Source: Megascapheus bottae (Eukaryota > Chordata > Mammalia > Rodentia > Geomyidae). From it: a stretch of DNA of 64,000 nt. The notes under the pieces were generated by a model. That model made no database searches. It worked only from the letters and a program-made list of their open reading frames with translations, and was not told where the DNA came from. Positions 36,933 through 49,399 of the stretch are shown here, one piece after another. Where the stretch lies: assembly GCA_024803745.1 (NCBI GenBank), contig JANJXV010000128.1, positions 2,502,001 to 2,566,000 on the forward strand. The letters are read 5' to 3'. Every line of letters starts with the position of its first letter. Within the stretch, counting starts at the first letter, position 1. Made by a program: the position numbers and the translations under genes.

Positions 36933-37440
36933 CCCGACCCACATAGGCCCAAAGGAAGGACCTGTCATGGAGACAGATGCCATCTAGTGTCCGGATCCCA
37001 CTACTACTACGAAGGTTTAGGAAAGGAAAGTGTTTGGTGAGAAAGAAAAACCCACAGAGTGCAGCCACGTTCAACTACATACATACATACATACATGCAT
37101 ACATACGTACACACATACCTCCAGAAACAAGTCCAAGTACAGCCACCTCCCCGCTGCTTTGGTTTTCGCCTCCACAAGTTGCTCTCTTCTACCAGTAAAT
37201 GGGCTGTTTTAGAGACTCTGGGGAGGGAGGGAAGGACGGGGGAGAGAGAGCACAATCACAAGCAGGGAGGGGGTGGCGGGGGAGGAGGTGGTGAAAAATG
37301 CAAGACCCTGTTTCTGACATACAAACCCTTAGCCTAATTTTGATTAAGTTCTAAATACTAAGTCCCAGTGATGGTAAAAAGAGATCCCCTCCTTGAATAC
37401 TTGCTTGTTAAACTTATCATTTAAAAAATGACATAAAAAT
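35250..37440. other. GC-rich unassigned block with many short tandem repeats
   Basis: I do not recognise a gene. Tandem repeats include (GAAA)n at 35423-35464, (GGT)n at 35913-35934, (GGAT)n at 35954-35977, (CAGG)n at 36896-36933 and (CATA)n at 37077-37110. On the minus strand AATAAAATAAAA at about 36356-36367 could be a poly(A) signal, and the long interval without a convincing coding frame resembles a 3' untranslated region or a moved piece of one. It is absent from the CLEC2 units. Confidence 0.4.
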
Positions 37441-37469
37441 CATTAATAAATTCTTTTTTTAATGTTATT

Positions 37470-37672
37470 TATTTATTTTTTGCCAGTCCTGGGCTTGATC
37501 TCAGGGCCTGAGCACTGTCCTTGGACTTTCTCAAGGCTAGAGCTCTACCACTTGAGCCTCAGCACCATTTCCGGCTTTTTTTCTATTTATGTGGTACCAA
37601 GGAATCGAACCCGGGTCTTTGTGCATGCTAGGCAAGCGCTTTAACCACTAGGCCAAACTTCCGGCCCCTCAT
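37470..37672 (-). repeat. Antisense ID-like SINE
   Basis: A complete-looking antisense copy from tttttgccagtcctgggc through gagcctcagcaccatttccggc to ggccaaacttccggcccc. Confidence 0.8.
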
Positions 37673-37744
37673 TAATAAATTCTTTAATAAAAAAAATGCA
37701 AGACCCTAACAGCCTGGAACCAGCAAGCAAGAATCTACTCAATG

Positions 37745-37745
<1 letters not shown>

Positions 37746-37792
<47 letters not shown>
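37746..37792. repeat. (CA)n microsatellite
   Basis: A pure CA run of about 23 units just upstream of the PRPS1 pseudogene. Confidence 0.95.
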
Positions 37793-37794
<2 letters not shown>

Positions 37795-37819
37795 CCTCTC
37801 TTTAAATTTAAAAAAAAAA

Positions 37820-39945
<2,126 letters not shown>

Positions 39946-40027
39946 TCATAAAGAGGAGGGGTGGAGGTAAGTTTAAACACACACAACCTTTCTCAGAAGT
40001 CCCACTAAAGCAATAACCTCAATTAGG

Positions 40028-40168
40028 CATCTGGTTGACCTTCCAAATGGAACAGAGACATCTGATTTACCTTCTAAATGGAACAAAGACATCTAATCAA
40101 CCTTCCAAACAGAGCAGAAACAGCTGGTCTACCTTGGTATGGTTAAGCAGGGATAACTGGTCGACCTA
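40028..40168 (-). terminator. Array of five Sal-box-like sites
   Basis: On the minus strand five sites related to the TTF-I box AGGTCGACCAG lie at about 40151-40167 (AGGTCGACCAGTTATCC, best), 40122-40135, 40091-40104, 40060-40073 and 40029-40043, spaced about 31 bp apart. In mouse rDNA such boxes bind TTF-I and stop RNA polymerase I. The outer four are degenerate. Confidence 0.65.
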
Positions 40169-40244
40169 GCAACTTCCAGGAAAGAAAGTACAAGTCTCTG
40201 TTGACTCCTCCCAGACTCTTCCCAGACTCCCTGGACTCCCCGAA

Positions 40245-40640
40245 CTCTGAGTCCGAGTCCGAGTCCGAGTCTGAGTGCGAGTACGAGTCCGAGTGCGAGT
40301 CCGAGTCCAAGTCCGAGTCTGGGTCTAAGTCCGGGTCCGAATCCGAATCGCGGGTTGTCGCCAAGTCCTCGGCGGGTCACCAGCCACTCCACGGCTCCCC
40401 GAGTCCCAGTCAGTCCTCGGTGGGTACCCGGGTCCCTGGTCCCCGGACTCGGTCCTCGGTCCTCGGTCTTCAGTCCTCGATACTCAGCGGGTCCCCAGAT
40501 CCCTGGTCCCTGGTCCCCGGTCCTCGGTTCTCGGTCCTCGGCGGGTCCCTGGATTCTCGGGTCCTGAGTCCCAGGCGCGTCCCGGGATCCTGTCCTCAGT
40601 CCGAGTCCGAGTCCGAGTCGCGGCCTGTCGCTAGGTCCTT
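40245..40640. repeat. TCCGAG hexamer repeats and higher-order repeat
   Basis: Runs of tccgag and variants occur at about 40246-40350, 40597-40618 and 40803-40820. Between them longer imperfect repeats (cggtcctcgg, ggattctcgggtcc) recur at 40430-40790. The position beyond 28S fits spacer repeats of an rDNA unit. Confidence 0.8.
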
Positions 40641-40874
40641 GGCGGGTCCTCTGAGGGTCACTCCGTCCACGGGTCTACCGCGTGTCCCAGGGGTTCCACA
40701 GCTCCCCGAGTCCCAGTCCTCGGCAGGTCCTCGGTCCTCGGTGGGTCCCTGGATTCTCGGGTCCCGGGTCCCAGGCGCGTCCCGGGAATCCTCTTCTCCG
40801 TTCGAGTCCGAGTCCAAGTCCGGGTCCCCCGTCCACGGATTCTTGTGTTCCACCCCCAAAGTCCAAAAAGAGGA

Positions 40875-40968
40875 CGGACAACAACTGGTCGACCACTCTG
40901 CCATCTCCAGGAGGAGGAAATTTTGGCCGAGTCCCCCGCGTGGCTGGCAACTGGTCAACCTTCCAGGA
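40875..40968 (-). terminator. Two Sal-box-like sites proximal to 28S
   Basis: At 40875-40896 the minus strand reads GGTCGACCAGTTGTTGTCCG, close to the Sal-box consensus with two extra bases. It lies about 560 bp past the 28S end, about where the first terminator lies in mouse. A weaker site (AGGTTGACCAGTTG) is at about 40950-40966. Confidence 0.7.
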
Positions 40969-41454
40969 CCCGAAAAGGGGGGAAAAGAGGGGTAGGGAAG
41001 GCCGGCGGCCGTTGGGAGATCGACGGCCTTCTCCCTCCTTCCCCCCCCCCCACCAACAATGCCAAGCACAGGCATGGGGGGAAAGACGGGAGACGGGATG
41101 GAGCGGAGAAACAGGACCACGGCACGGGGACGAGGTCGGGAACAACGCCCAGGTGGGGCCGAGGGAAGCGCGGGGATCAGGAACCCGGGAACCCGATGAG
41201 ACCCGCCACCACGCGCTTCCATTTCCCCAACCCCCGGAGGTGGAGACACCCGGGCCTGGACCCACCACCCACCACCCACCGCCACCGTCCGATGGGAGAG
41301 GGCAGAGGGAGGGGAGGAAAATGAGCGAGCCGGGCCAGCAAGCCCCAACCGACGGGGGGCCGGGGGGGAAGCATTGCGGATGGGCAGGAAAGGAAGGAGC
41401 TCTCGAGCTTGCAATCATGTGGCTCTCTGCCCCACCCGGGAGGGGTGCCACAGA

Positions 41455-41807
41455 GACAAACCCTTGTGTCCAGGGCTGACTTTCAATAGGTGGCAGCCAG
41501 GGAGCTGCTCTGCTACATAGGAAACCCCGACCCAGAAGCAGGTGGGCTAGCAATGGTTTAGCGCCAGGTTCCACAGGAACGTGCGTTGCGTGAGGGGAGT
41601 GGAGGGGCGCCCTTTCCAACCGCACCCCATTTCCCAGGACGAGAGGCTTTCCACACTGGACTCCGGTCCCGACCCACAGTGGTGGGGCGATGGCCCCCGG
41701 CGCAGACACAGGGAGCCGGGCCCAGGGGGAGCCAGGCCCTGGGCAGGGCTGTCAGAGATGAGCCGGGGACCAAAAAGCGACGTCGCTGTGAACGCCTGGC
41801 CGCCACG

Positions 41808-41843
<36 letters not shown>

Positions 41844-42218
41844 CTGCTTAACACCCAAAAGGTCAGAAGGATCGTGAGGCCCCGCTTTCACGGTCTGTAT
41901 TCGTACTGAAAATCAAGATCAAGCGAGCTTTTGCCCTTCTGCTCCACGGGAGGTTTGTGTCCTCCCTGAGCTCGCCTTAGGACACTTGCATTACCGTGTG
42001 ACAGGTACCGCCCCAGTCAAACTCCCCACCTGGCACTGTCCCCTTGCAGGGATGGGACACCGGGGGCCTCCCACTTATTCTACACCTCTCATGTCTCTTC
42101 ACCGCACCAGACTAGAGTCAAGCTCACCAGGGTCTTCTTTCCCCGCTGCTTCCGCCAAGCCTGTTTCCTTGGCTGTGGTTTCGCTGGATAGTAGGCAGGG
42201 ACAATGGGGATCTCGTTC

Positions 42219-42291
<73 letters not shown>

Positions 42292-43558
42292 ATTTACCTG
42301 CGCTTCATTGAATTTCTTCACTTTGACATTCAGAGCACTGGGCAGAAATTGTTGTACCCGAACTCCTGGGACCCCGAAAGAACCACCAGAGGCCGAGGCC
42401 AAAGCAAAGAGGCAAGGATCGTTTATTATGAGTTCGAACCCAGATCTCCGCTCATTGCCAGTGACGCTGAGAGGTCCTGAGCTTAGATTTTTACACAGCT
42501 TTTCTAATCATGTACAAACAAGTTACAGCTATAGGCTCAAGACTGGATAACATTTAGTTTGACATTCAGTTTGATTCATGAGTGTATTTCTGATTGTTTT
42601 GGGTGTAGGTGACTAACTGTTGGGTCCTGGTGACCGCTGGACCCTATGACAGGCCAGGTACTGGAATTTATGCACATCAATTGTGTTCCTGGAATAGATG
42701 TTTACCATGACCACTGGACCCTAAAGTTTTCACTTCCCAGAACAAGGTGGGAACAAGGTGGGCCTAGAGGTGGGGTTCTTAGCTTGTCCATTCCTCCTTC
42801 AAAATCACATCACATCAACACCCGCCGTGGGCCTTCGCCACGTTTTGTTTTAATTAAATAGTGGGATTCCCCTGGTCTTCACCAGTTCTAAGTCTCCTGC
42901 TAGGCGCCGGCCAAGTAGAGGTGCCACACTGGAAACCGCGGCCTGGAGGGCGGAACTGGTGGGGGAACCGGCGCCCCACCCTCCCTCCCCCCGACCTGTC
43001 AGGGCGCTGCACAACCCCAGGAGGAAAGACAGATGGAGGATGGGATCGCGCCTGCGCCCGCCGGGCTCCCCAGTCAGGGCCATGACGTCAGCGACATCTG
43101 GGGCGATCCATGGGAAGGGCCAGGCTCATATCCAGAGTCGCCGCAGGCAACCCCCCCTGGGCTGTTCGAGCCCTCACCGGGGCCCGCGGGTTCCCCACAG
43201 GGGACCTCCCCTCGCCCGCTGCGAATGCCCGCGCAGGCGCATGCTGGCAGCCCAGAAGCCACGCATGCATGACACAGCTCGAGGCCCCACGCCAGCAGGG
43301 AACCGGGCGGGCCACGGGGGCGTACCCGCGTGGGAAGGAGGGCGGTGGCGCCTCGTCCAGCCACAGCGCGCACCCAGCACCACTTTGCACCCCAGCCCGA
43401 CCGACCCAGCCCTTAAAGCCAATTCTTATCCCCAAGTTATGGATCCGGCTTGCCAACTTCCCTTACCTACATTGCTCCAACATGCCAGAGGCTGTTCACC
43501 TTGGAGACGTGCTGCGGATATGGGTATGGCCCTGTGCGAGATTTACACCCTCTCCCCC
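41455..43558 (-). pseudogene. 28S rRNA 3' fragment, broken and interrupted
   Basis: The minus strand follows the 3' part of mammalian 28S rRNA: from the segment around gagatttacaccctctcccc (43538-43558) through cagttatccctgtggtaac (41810-41829, complement) to the mature 3' end at 41455. Differences from functional 28S: a block of roughly 450 bp is missing near 41690-41760, including the region of the sarcin-ricin loop. About 43060-43430 is strongly diverged, many CpG sites have changed, and a solo LTR interrupts it at 42350-42801. It is therefore a relic and not a working rRNA gene. Confidence 0.9.
42350..42801 (-). mobile_element. Solo LTR inserted in the 28S relic
   Basis: A 452-bp block with tgttgtaccc and ..ctccttca ends interrupts a 28S stretch that is continuous in working genes. 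The 4-bp sequence aaat is present on both sides (42346-42349 and 42802-42805). An AATAAA signal is seen on the minus strand near 42420. The 4-bp duplication fits a class I (gammaretrovirus-like) family. No internal region is present, so the provirus was lost by LTR recombination. Confidence 0.75.
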
Positions 43559-44798
43559 AGACTGGACAGATACAAAACAATACACACATGCATATACACA
43601 CCTATGCACACAAGAGGCATACAGAATACATAGAGACGGACATGCTTGCACCTTTGGCATATGACAATCAAGTGGGAAGGAATGAAATTCATGGTGGAAA
43701 TAGTGCAAGAGTCACACACACAGACCCACCATACACACAGCACCAAGTGAACGTTTTAGTGAAGATTTGTTTTAGGAAACTAGGGAGAAATGGGAAAGAG
43801 CTTACTCTTTGCAGCTTCCTACCCAGGAAAGGGGTTTTGGGGGCTCATAATGGGGATTCTCCTCTGAGCAGGGAGGGTGTTCCGGGTCCTGGTATGTCCA
43901 GAACCTTCCCCAGCTGCCCCATAATGTCCAGAGGCCAAGCTGGGTAAGGCACAGCCCCAAATACAGGATTTTAATCAGATACACATTGTCCTCCTCCCCC
44001 CTCCCCCGTCCATTCATGGAGATGTGTCAGCTCTTTTACTCTGTTAAAAAGGTAGATTTAGATTGTCATTCTATGACTCCAATTCTTTTTGTTTTCTTTT
44101 TTGTGCCAGTACTGGGGCTTGAACTCAGGGCCTAAGCCCTGTCCCTGAGCTTTTTCCCTCAAGGCTGGTGCTCTACCACCTGAGAAACACCTCCACTTCT
44201 GAGTTTTTGCTGGTACATTGGAGATACCAGGTTCTTGGACTTTCTTTTCCAGGCTGGCTTTGAACCGTGATTCTCCTATTTAAATACGGTAAGTAGCTGA
44301 GATTATAGGCATAAGCCACTGGCACCTGACACTTGACTTAATTAGGTGTCAAGAGTTAGAAGAGATTAGAAGGAGAATGACAGAAAACAAAGCTAGGGGT
44401 TGAAATGACCTCGCTTAATTTCCACGTCCAGTGGTGGACAGCAAATTAGGAAATCTGTGTGAAGCTTTGTGCTGTAATTTATTTGGTCGAGTGAGACTCA
44501 GAAGGATTATTTCGTTGTTAGATGAAGAATTGGAATGAGGGAGAAGAGTGAAAAGATGAAAACGATCAAGTCTCATTGAAGTGCCATGTCAGGGGCTGGC
44601 AACTCACTCTGCCATCCCAGCTAATCAGGAGGCTGAGATCCGAGGATCAGGGTTCCAAGCCAGCCCGGGGCAGAAATCCATAAACTTCTTATCTCCAACA
44701 AACCAGCAATGAGGCAGAAGTGGAGGTGTGGATCAAGTGGTAGAGCACCACAAAAGCTCAGGGACAGTGCCCAGGCCCTGAGTTCAAGCCCCAGGACC

Positions 44799-44852
<54 letters not shown>

Positions 44853-44883
44853 AATGATGCCTTGCACTCCTAAGCAGACATGG
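43559..44883. other. Non-coding interval before unit 4
   Basis: Unique-looking DNA with short CA/CATA tracts (43580-43620, 43710-43740) is followed by an antisense composite SINE (about 44095-44330). Another unique stretch and a sense composite SINE (44592-44798) run into a (CA)n tract (44799-44848). I see no gene. The duplicated unit 4 begins at 44884. Confidence 0.65.
44799..44848. repeat. (CA)n microsatellite
   Basis: A CA run forming the tail of the sense SINE before it. Confidence 0.95.
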
Positions 44884-45444
44884 TGAATTGAAACTCATTT
44901 TTACAACTTCTTTTTTGCATATATTGTTTATTGAAATTAATATTAATGTTATTATTAATATTATATTCTCCAGATAGAAGGTGCATTATTACTTCACAGA
45001 CACTGACATCCTTTCTCATGTCTTGGTCCCATTTCCCTGCCCTCACCACCGCCCTTTTTACAACTTCTTGAAGGTAAAGATAATTGTGAAAAAAAAAGAC
45101 AGAACTGCAATGAGTTTCAGGTGGGAAATGTGTAAATCCCTCATCTTTTCAGATACTCCGGGCCTTTGAAGGTGGCTGTGTCACCACACGTGTGGGTAAT
45201 TGACTCATATTCCCCAGGTGCTCTGACACCCCCACCCCCAGAGAACCCCGGAACAGAAGTGAGCAACTTTTCCCTCCACTAGCATCACTGTGCCCACCCT
45301 GAACTTCATTCATTGTACAGCAAACCAATATGGGTGCACGGTACCCCCTGCCCCCCAAAATGCAGGCTGTCTTTTGTTGCTGTTTTTTTCAACCCCGAGG
45401 CTTGAACTCCCTGCCTGGCCACTATCCCTCAGATCTTTGGTTCA

Positions 45445-45450
45445 GCTGTT
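45445..45450. other. Target-site duplication of provirus D, left
   Basis: gctgtt; the partner is 58503-58508. A 6-bp duplication is normal for betaretrovirus-like elements. Confidence 0.9.
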
Positions 45451-45816
45451 TGTCGCTATCCCCTCGGCCGGCAAGGAAGACGCAACAAGTGAGACTTCTT
45501 CTCGAGCAGCAGTTTATTCAGCAAGCTTACAGCTATGCCGGGTCGACCCCGACTTCCTCAAAACCCTGGGCTTTTATAGGCCCATCCTCCAATCACGTTT
45601 GCTTTCTTACAATTCTATAGCCAATAATATAAGTACACCTCTATAGTACATTCTAAACAAGTAACAATATGGCATTACACATACTTCCAATCATGCATAA
45701 AGCTCATGAACAATCACATCTTTTCCTGGAAACTTTCAGACAAACAACTCAGTGGCGCAACCACAAAGGCGGATGCCAGCGCCATCTTGTAATGGCGAAT
45801 GTAATAGCTCTCTACA
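45451..45816 (-). repeat. 3' LTR of provirus D
   Basis: Plus-strand ends are tgtcgctatc and agctctctaca. On the minus strand a TATAAAAG box (about 45574) and AATAAA (about 45515) are present. Four substitutions separate it from the 5' LTR, e.g. g at 45597 against a at 58283. Confidence 0.9.
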
Positions 45817-45838
45817 TCTCCCCCTTTTTTCTTTTGGC
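45817..45838 (-). other. Polypurine tract of provirus D
   Basis: The minus strand reads AAAAGAAAAAAGGGGGAGA directly before the 3' LTR. This is the priming site of plus-strand DNA in reverse transcription. Confidence 0.85.
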
Positions 45839-45929
45839 TGAAAGTATAGAGAATTTGAGTAGGAATTCAGAGACTGGCCAGATCTCCAAACGCCTTCCCT
45901 ATTTTCTCATACTGAGGGTAAGGGATCAT

Positions 45930-46047
45930 GCCTGTCTTAGGTTGGAGAGATGCCTCTTGGTTCTTACCCGTCTTCAACATCCGATACTCGAGCATTGGAG
46001 TCTGTCTTAGGTTGATACCAAGACCAATCTCTACTCTTACCCGTCTT
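45930..46047 (-). promoter_or_regulatory. Constitutive-transport-element-like pair in provirus D
   Basis: On the minus strand GACGGGTAAG (46045-46036) is followed by AACCTAAGACAG (46013-46002), and again GACGGGTAAG (45972-45963) by CCAACCTAAGACAG (45945-45932). The repeated pair, lying between env and the 3' LTR, has the layout of the RNA transport element of Mason-Pfizer-type viruses, whose internal loops bind the export factor NXF1/TAP. Confidence 0.75.
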
Positions 46048-46050
46048 TGA

Positions 46051-47861
46051 CTACTGATCCAGCATACCCAGCCACACTTGGGGGGATTCTTGTTGCTGAA
46101 GAGCCATAAGAGCTTGTTTAATGACCATGTGATCATGTGTTCTTTGTCTGATAATTTGTCTGTGCAAAACCAAAACAAACCAACACAACAATCCTAATCC
46201 ACCACATAATATAACAATTAAGGACACGCTCCCAGCCCATTCTTTAACCCAACTAAGGGATTGAGAAATCCAATCTACCAATTCTCCCACAGTAGCAATG
46301 TTTACACGGGTGGAATTAACAATCATAATTTCATGCCGTAATTGATTAGTAAGATTTTCAAACTCTTGAGTCCAAGATCCTTGAAGCATACGACCCAATT
46401 CCCGGGATAAATTTGCAGCATAGGAAAGATTATAATAATCCAAAGAAGTAATACATAAACCAGATGTGGTTCCTACACACATTAATTGAGCAAATTGAAA
46501 CATATAATCCATTTGTTCTTGCAACAAGTCCACTCTTTGATTTAAAATCATAAGTCCTCGGGCTAAATGCTGATTCACTTGCACTTGAGTATCCATAGCT
46601 TGTGAAACTGCTTCGGAAAGTGTATTTACAGTAGTCGCAGTCTGAATGGAGGTAACCATAGCGGCAGCAGATGCAACAGCAGTTGCAATTAACGAAGACA
46701 CCAAAATAATCAAAGCAGTCACTCCAAAATTACGTTTTGATCTTCTTTTCAATTTCACTATTAAATTCTTTTCAGAAGCTTCTACTGGAATAGGAATAAA
46801 AGTAGGCATACGCATAACCACAGCAGAATCAAACTCACTAACATTCCAGCACTGACTTAAATAACATACAGTAGAGGAACAATTTATAATTCCATCGACA
46901 ACATCAAATGAATTAAAAATAACAAACATAAAAGGAAACCATACACATACAGGGGTAGGGCCATAACTGCCATTAAATGCACAATAATCTAGGGTAACAT
47001 TATTTCTTGGTGCCATAGTTGTACAATGACATGGAGTTGATGCCTTAGTTGTACAAGAACACGAAGTTGATCTGGGGCAACATGGCCCTGAACCGGGACA
47101 GACCATCATAAAATCACTTTTAACGGTACTATTACAATGCCTAAACTCTCCTCCATTAATAAAAGCCAAAGCATTACTAACACTACAAGCATATTTCCCA
47201 CAAATTAGCCAAACATCAAAAGGATTCTCAGTATCTTCATCTGCTCTTTGAAAAACATAATCACGTCTACATGAAGCATGGGTAAAATTCCCAAAATCAG
47301 CAATAGCAGGGGAAAAACGAAAACCAGAAGCAACATGAGCATATCTAGAACTCTGACAACCTGTCCACTGCCAGGGCCACCAAGCACCGCTAGTACATTT
47401 TGGAAACAATAAAGGAAAACTTTTTGTAGATCCATATTGAATTTCCCCAATTTTCACATGATCTCCATAAGATGGAACATACCCCGAATATCCCACCAAT
47501 CCTGCCTTTTGAGTTAGCGTAGAAACTGTTGTCAAATCACCATTTGGCTGGGGATAAAACATTCCCATATTTTGTCGATGAAGAATTATACAGGCACTCA
47601 AATTCATAGATAAATAAAACATAAGGTTCAAGTTAAATTCAAACTTAAGGAAAAATTTCCACGTCCAGAATCATAAGGAATAGAAGGTAATTTCAAGGAA
47701 CTGTTAGTTGTGAATATATATGGGTATACTTTAGAAGTACTAGTCACTGGCATTGGTAGAGGAAACGTCTTCATTATTGCCCACAATACTTGAGTTTCCA
47801 TCAATGGCCACAACAGCATCATCAGTAGCAGCAGCATCGACAGGATTTTCATGACGCTCAT
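46051..47861 (-). pseudogene. env: Provirus D env (one frame shift)
   Basis: The signal peptide and start of the surface subunit are in one frame (47861-47628) and the rest in another (47631-46051). A small insertion or deletion near 47630-47655 breaks the gene. In the long frame: a cysteine-rich surface subunit, a furin-type site RRSKR at about 46740, a hydrophobic fusion-peptide-like stretch, a helical region, a CX7C loop, one membrane segment near the C-terminus and a short cytoplasmic tail. The start overlaps the end of pol, as usual for this group. The envelope protein would mediate receptor binding and membrane fusion in an intact virus; as it stands this copy cannot be read through. 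Confidence 0.8.
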
Positions 47862-48762
47862 CCTTCTGCACTTTCCTCACCAAACGTTCCAGCACCCAAA
47901 TGGGATCCTGTGATTTCTGTGGAAACACACAAACAGCTCCTCGTACCCAAGAGAGCACGGGGTCTGGCCCATTCCATGGGCCAGTTAATACATCCTTCCA
48001 TTTTACAAATCCTTTATGCAATCCTATAGCTGGTGAAACATGTCTATCAGCGGCAGAATGGCCTTGAATATCCAAATTTAAAAAATTTAAAGTAAAAAGA
48101 AGAAGGGAAATTCTATCTTTAGGTGTTTTCTTATATCCAATTCCCTCTTTTTGTTTTTGTAAATAAAATTTCAAGGTGCGATGAGCACGTTCCACAATAC
48201 CTTGTCCTTGAGGATTATAAGGCAATCCATGTAATAATTGTACTCCCATAGTCTGGCAAAAGGTAAGAAATTGCTTACTAGTGTAAGCGGGGCCATTATC
48301 AGTCTTTATTAAATAAGGTATGCCCCAGGAAGCCCAAGCTTCCAAGTAGTGAGTAATTACATGATGAGTTGTTTCTCCACTTAAAGGAGTGGCATGAATA
48401 ATTCCTGAACATGTATCAATTGAAACATGTAAAAATTTTAACTTTCCAAACTCCATAACATGGGTAACATCCATTTGCCAGATTTTTAAAGGAAGGAGAC
48501 CACGAGGATTAACACCTAATGACGCAACCGGTAGGTGGGTAACACATTTTGGGCAATTTAATACAATTTGTCTGGCCGCTTGTTGAGTTAATTTAAACCG
48601 AGATTGTAGGGTGCGGGCATTAACATGAAAATGATTATGAAACTCTTGAGCTTGTTGTTCCGGGGTAAAGACAATAAAAGCCATTTGCATGCGTGCACAC
48701 TTATCTACTACATCATTGTCCAAACTAAGGGGTCCGGGCAATCCTGTATGTGCACGTATGTG
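47740..48762 (-). pseudogene. pol: Provirus D pol, 3' part (integrase)
   Basis: Integrase with the zinc-binding region (ending CPKC) and the D, D and E core in QMDVTH, KTDNGPAY and QGIVERAH. It is open down to its natural end but is cut at its N-terminal side by provirus C (from 48763). The other part of pol resumes at 56150. Sequence identity to provirus C pol is moderate, so the two are different families. Confidence 0.85.
48757..48762. other. Target-site duplication of provirus C, left
   Basis: tatgtg; the partner is 56144-56149. Both lie in the pol gene of provirus D. Confidence 0.9.
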
Positions 48763-49220
48763 TGCCGGGGCCAGCCGGCAGCAAACCAGGGTTCGCGGAT
48801 TGGGATTCCTGAAATAGGGGCAAGGACTAGGAAAAAATAGAAGAGAGACAAACAGATGGAGTTCAGGAGGAGTACAGCCCAAGTCAGCAGTCCAAGAAGG
48901 CTGTGAGCTCCAGACTGCCGCCTAAGACTCTCTCGTTTATTTTAAGTTCCGACCTTAAATACTCTTCTTAAAATTTGGAGTTGCCAGAGGCTACATTCAT
49001 ACAAAATAGTAAACAAATCACATATAGGATAAATGAGAAAGGATTAACATTGCTTAAAGTCATCATGATAAGAACTGATTGACATTGCTTAAAGTCATCA
49101 TGATAAGAACTGATTGACTTTGCTTAAAGTCATCCTGATCAGAGTTACTTCCTTGTGTATACAGTTGTGTAGGTCCAAGGTCAGGTCCAAGGTCATTGAC
49201 CCCACAGTCGGTCCCCAACA
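48763..49220 (-). repeat. 3' LTR of provirus C
   Basis: Plus-strand ends are tgccggggcc and gtccccaaca. On the minus strand an AATAAA lies near 48940 and a TATTTAAG TATA-like box near 48960. U3 holds three tandem 35-bp units. Confidence 0.92.
49047..49146 (-). repeat. 35-bp triple tandem repeat in U3 of provirus C
   Basis: Units start at 49047, 49082 and 49117 (acattgcttaaagtcatc..), the third slightly diverged. The same array is in the 5' LTR at about 55970-56069. Repeats in this place often act as enhancers. Confidence 0.85.
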
Positions 49221-49250
49221 TCTCCCCCGTCTGTCTTTTAAAAGATGCGG
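49221..49250 (-). other. Polypurine tract of provirus C
   Basis: The minus strand reads AAAAGACAGACGGGGGAGA directly before the 3' LTR. Confidence 0.8.
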
Positions 49251-49254
49251 TCTT

Positions 49255-49372
49255 GCTTGTCTTGGGTTGGGTGGATCGCTGACTCTGCCTTACCCGTCAT
49301 GGGGAACTTCTTCAGATCAAGCTGAAGGCCCTGTCTTAGGTTGGTCAGAGAGCGTCCCCTCTTATCCCATCC
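49255..49372 (-). promoter_or_regulatory. Constitutive-transport-element-like pair in provirus C
   Basis: On the minus strand GATGGGATAAG (49370-49360) pairs with CCAACCTAAGACAG (49344-49331), and GACGGGTAAGG (49298-49288) with CCAACCCAAGACAA (49270-49257). It is less perfect than in provirus D but has the same order, spacing and place. An RNA export signal would suit an element lacking a Rev-like factor. Confidence 0.6.
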
Positions 49373-49399
49373 TTGACTGCGATTCCTCTCGGGGGGGAA

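Larger units (their letters stand above)
39965..41454 (-). other. rDNA 3' spacer and terminator region (orphan copy)
   Basis: Read on the minus strand this directly follows the 3' end of the 28S relic, so it occupies the place of the 3' external transcribed spacer and the start of the intergenic spacer. It holds Sal-box-like sites about 560 bp beyond the 28S end and again farther out, separated by TCCGAG-type repeats. The composition is very GC-rich near 28S. Frames found here (for example a Ser/Glu-rich one on the plus strand) follow from the repeats and are not genes. Confidence 0.75.

Noticed and set aside
36540..36983. 147-codon minus frame with CLPACLPA repeats
   Set aside because: The repeat is the translation of a CAGG microsatellite and the rest has no coding character.
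40201..40995. A 264-codon Ser/Glu-rich open frame on the plus strand
   Set aside because: It is produced by TCCGAG-type spacer repeats next to the rDNA relic; long frames occur on both strands of the same DNA, and there is no domain.
41386..41709. Long overlapping open frames on both strands around the 28S end
   Set aside because: They lie on rRNA and spacer sequence with high GC and few stop codons; not protein genes.
43084..43092. Palindromic TGACGTCA (CRE-like) in a CpG-rich segment
   Set aside because: A single short motif in diverged rDNA-derived sequence, with no gene start nearby; not enough to call a promoter.
49047..49146. Regular repeats that might be taken for a CRISPR array
   Set aside because: The units are directly abutting, without spacers, in an LTR of a mammalian provirus.
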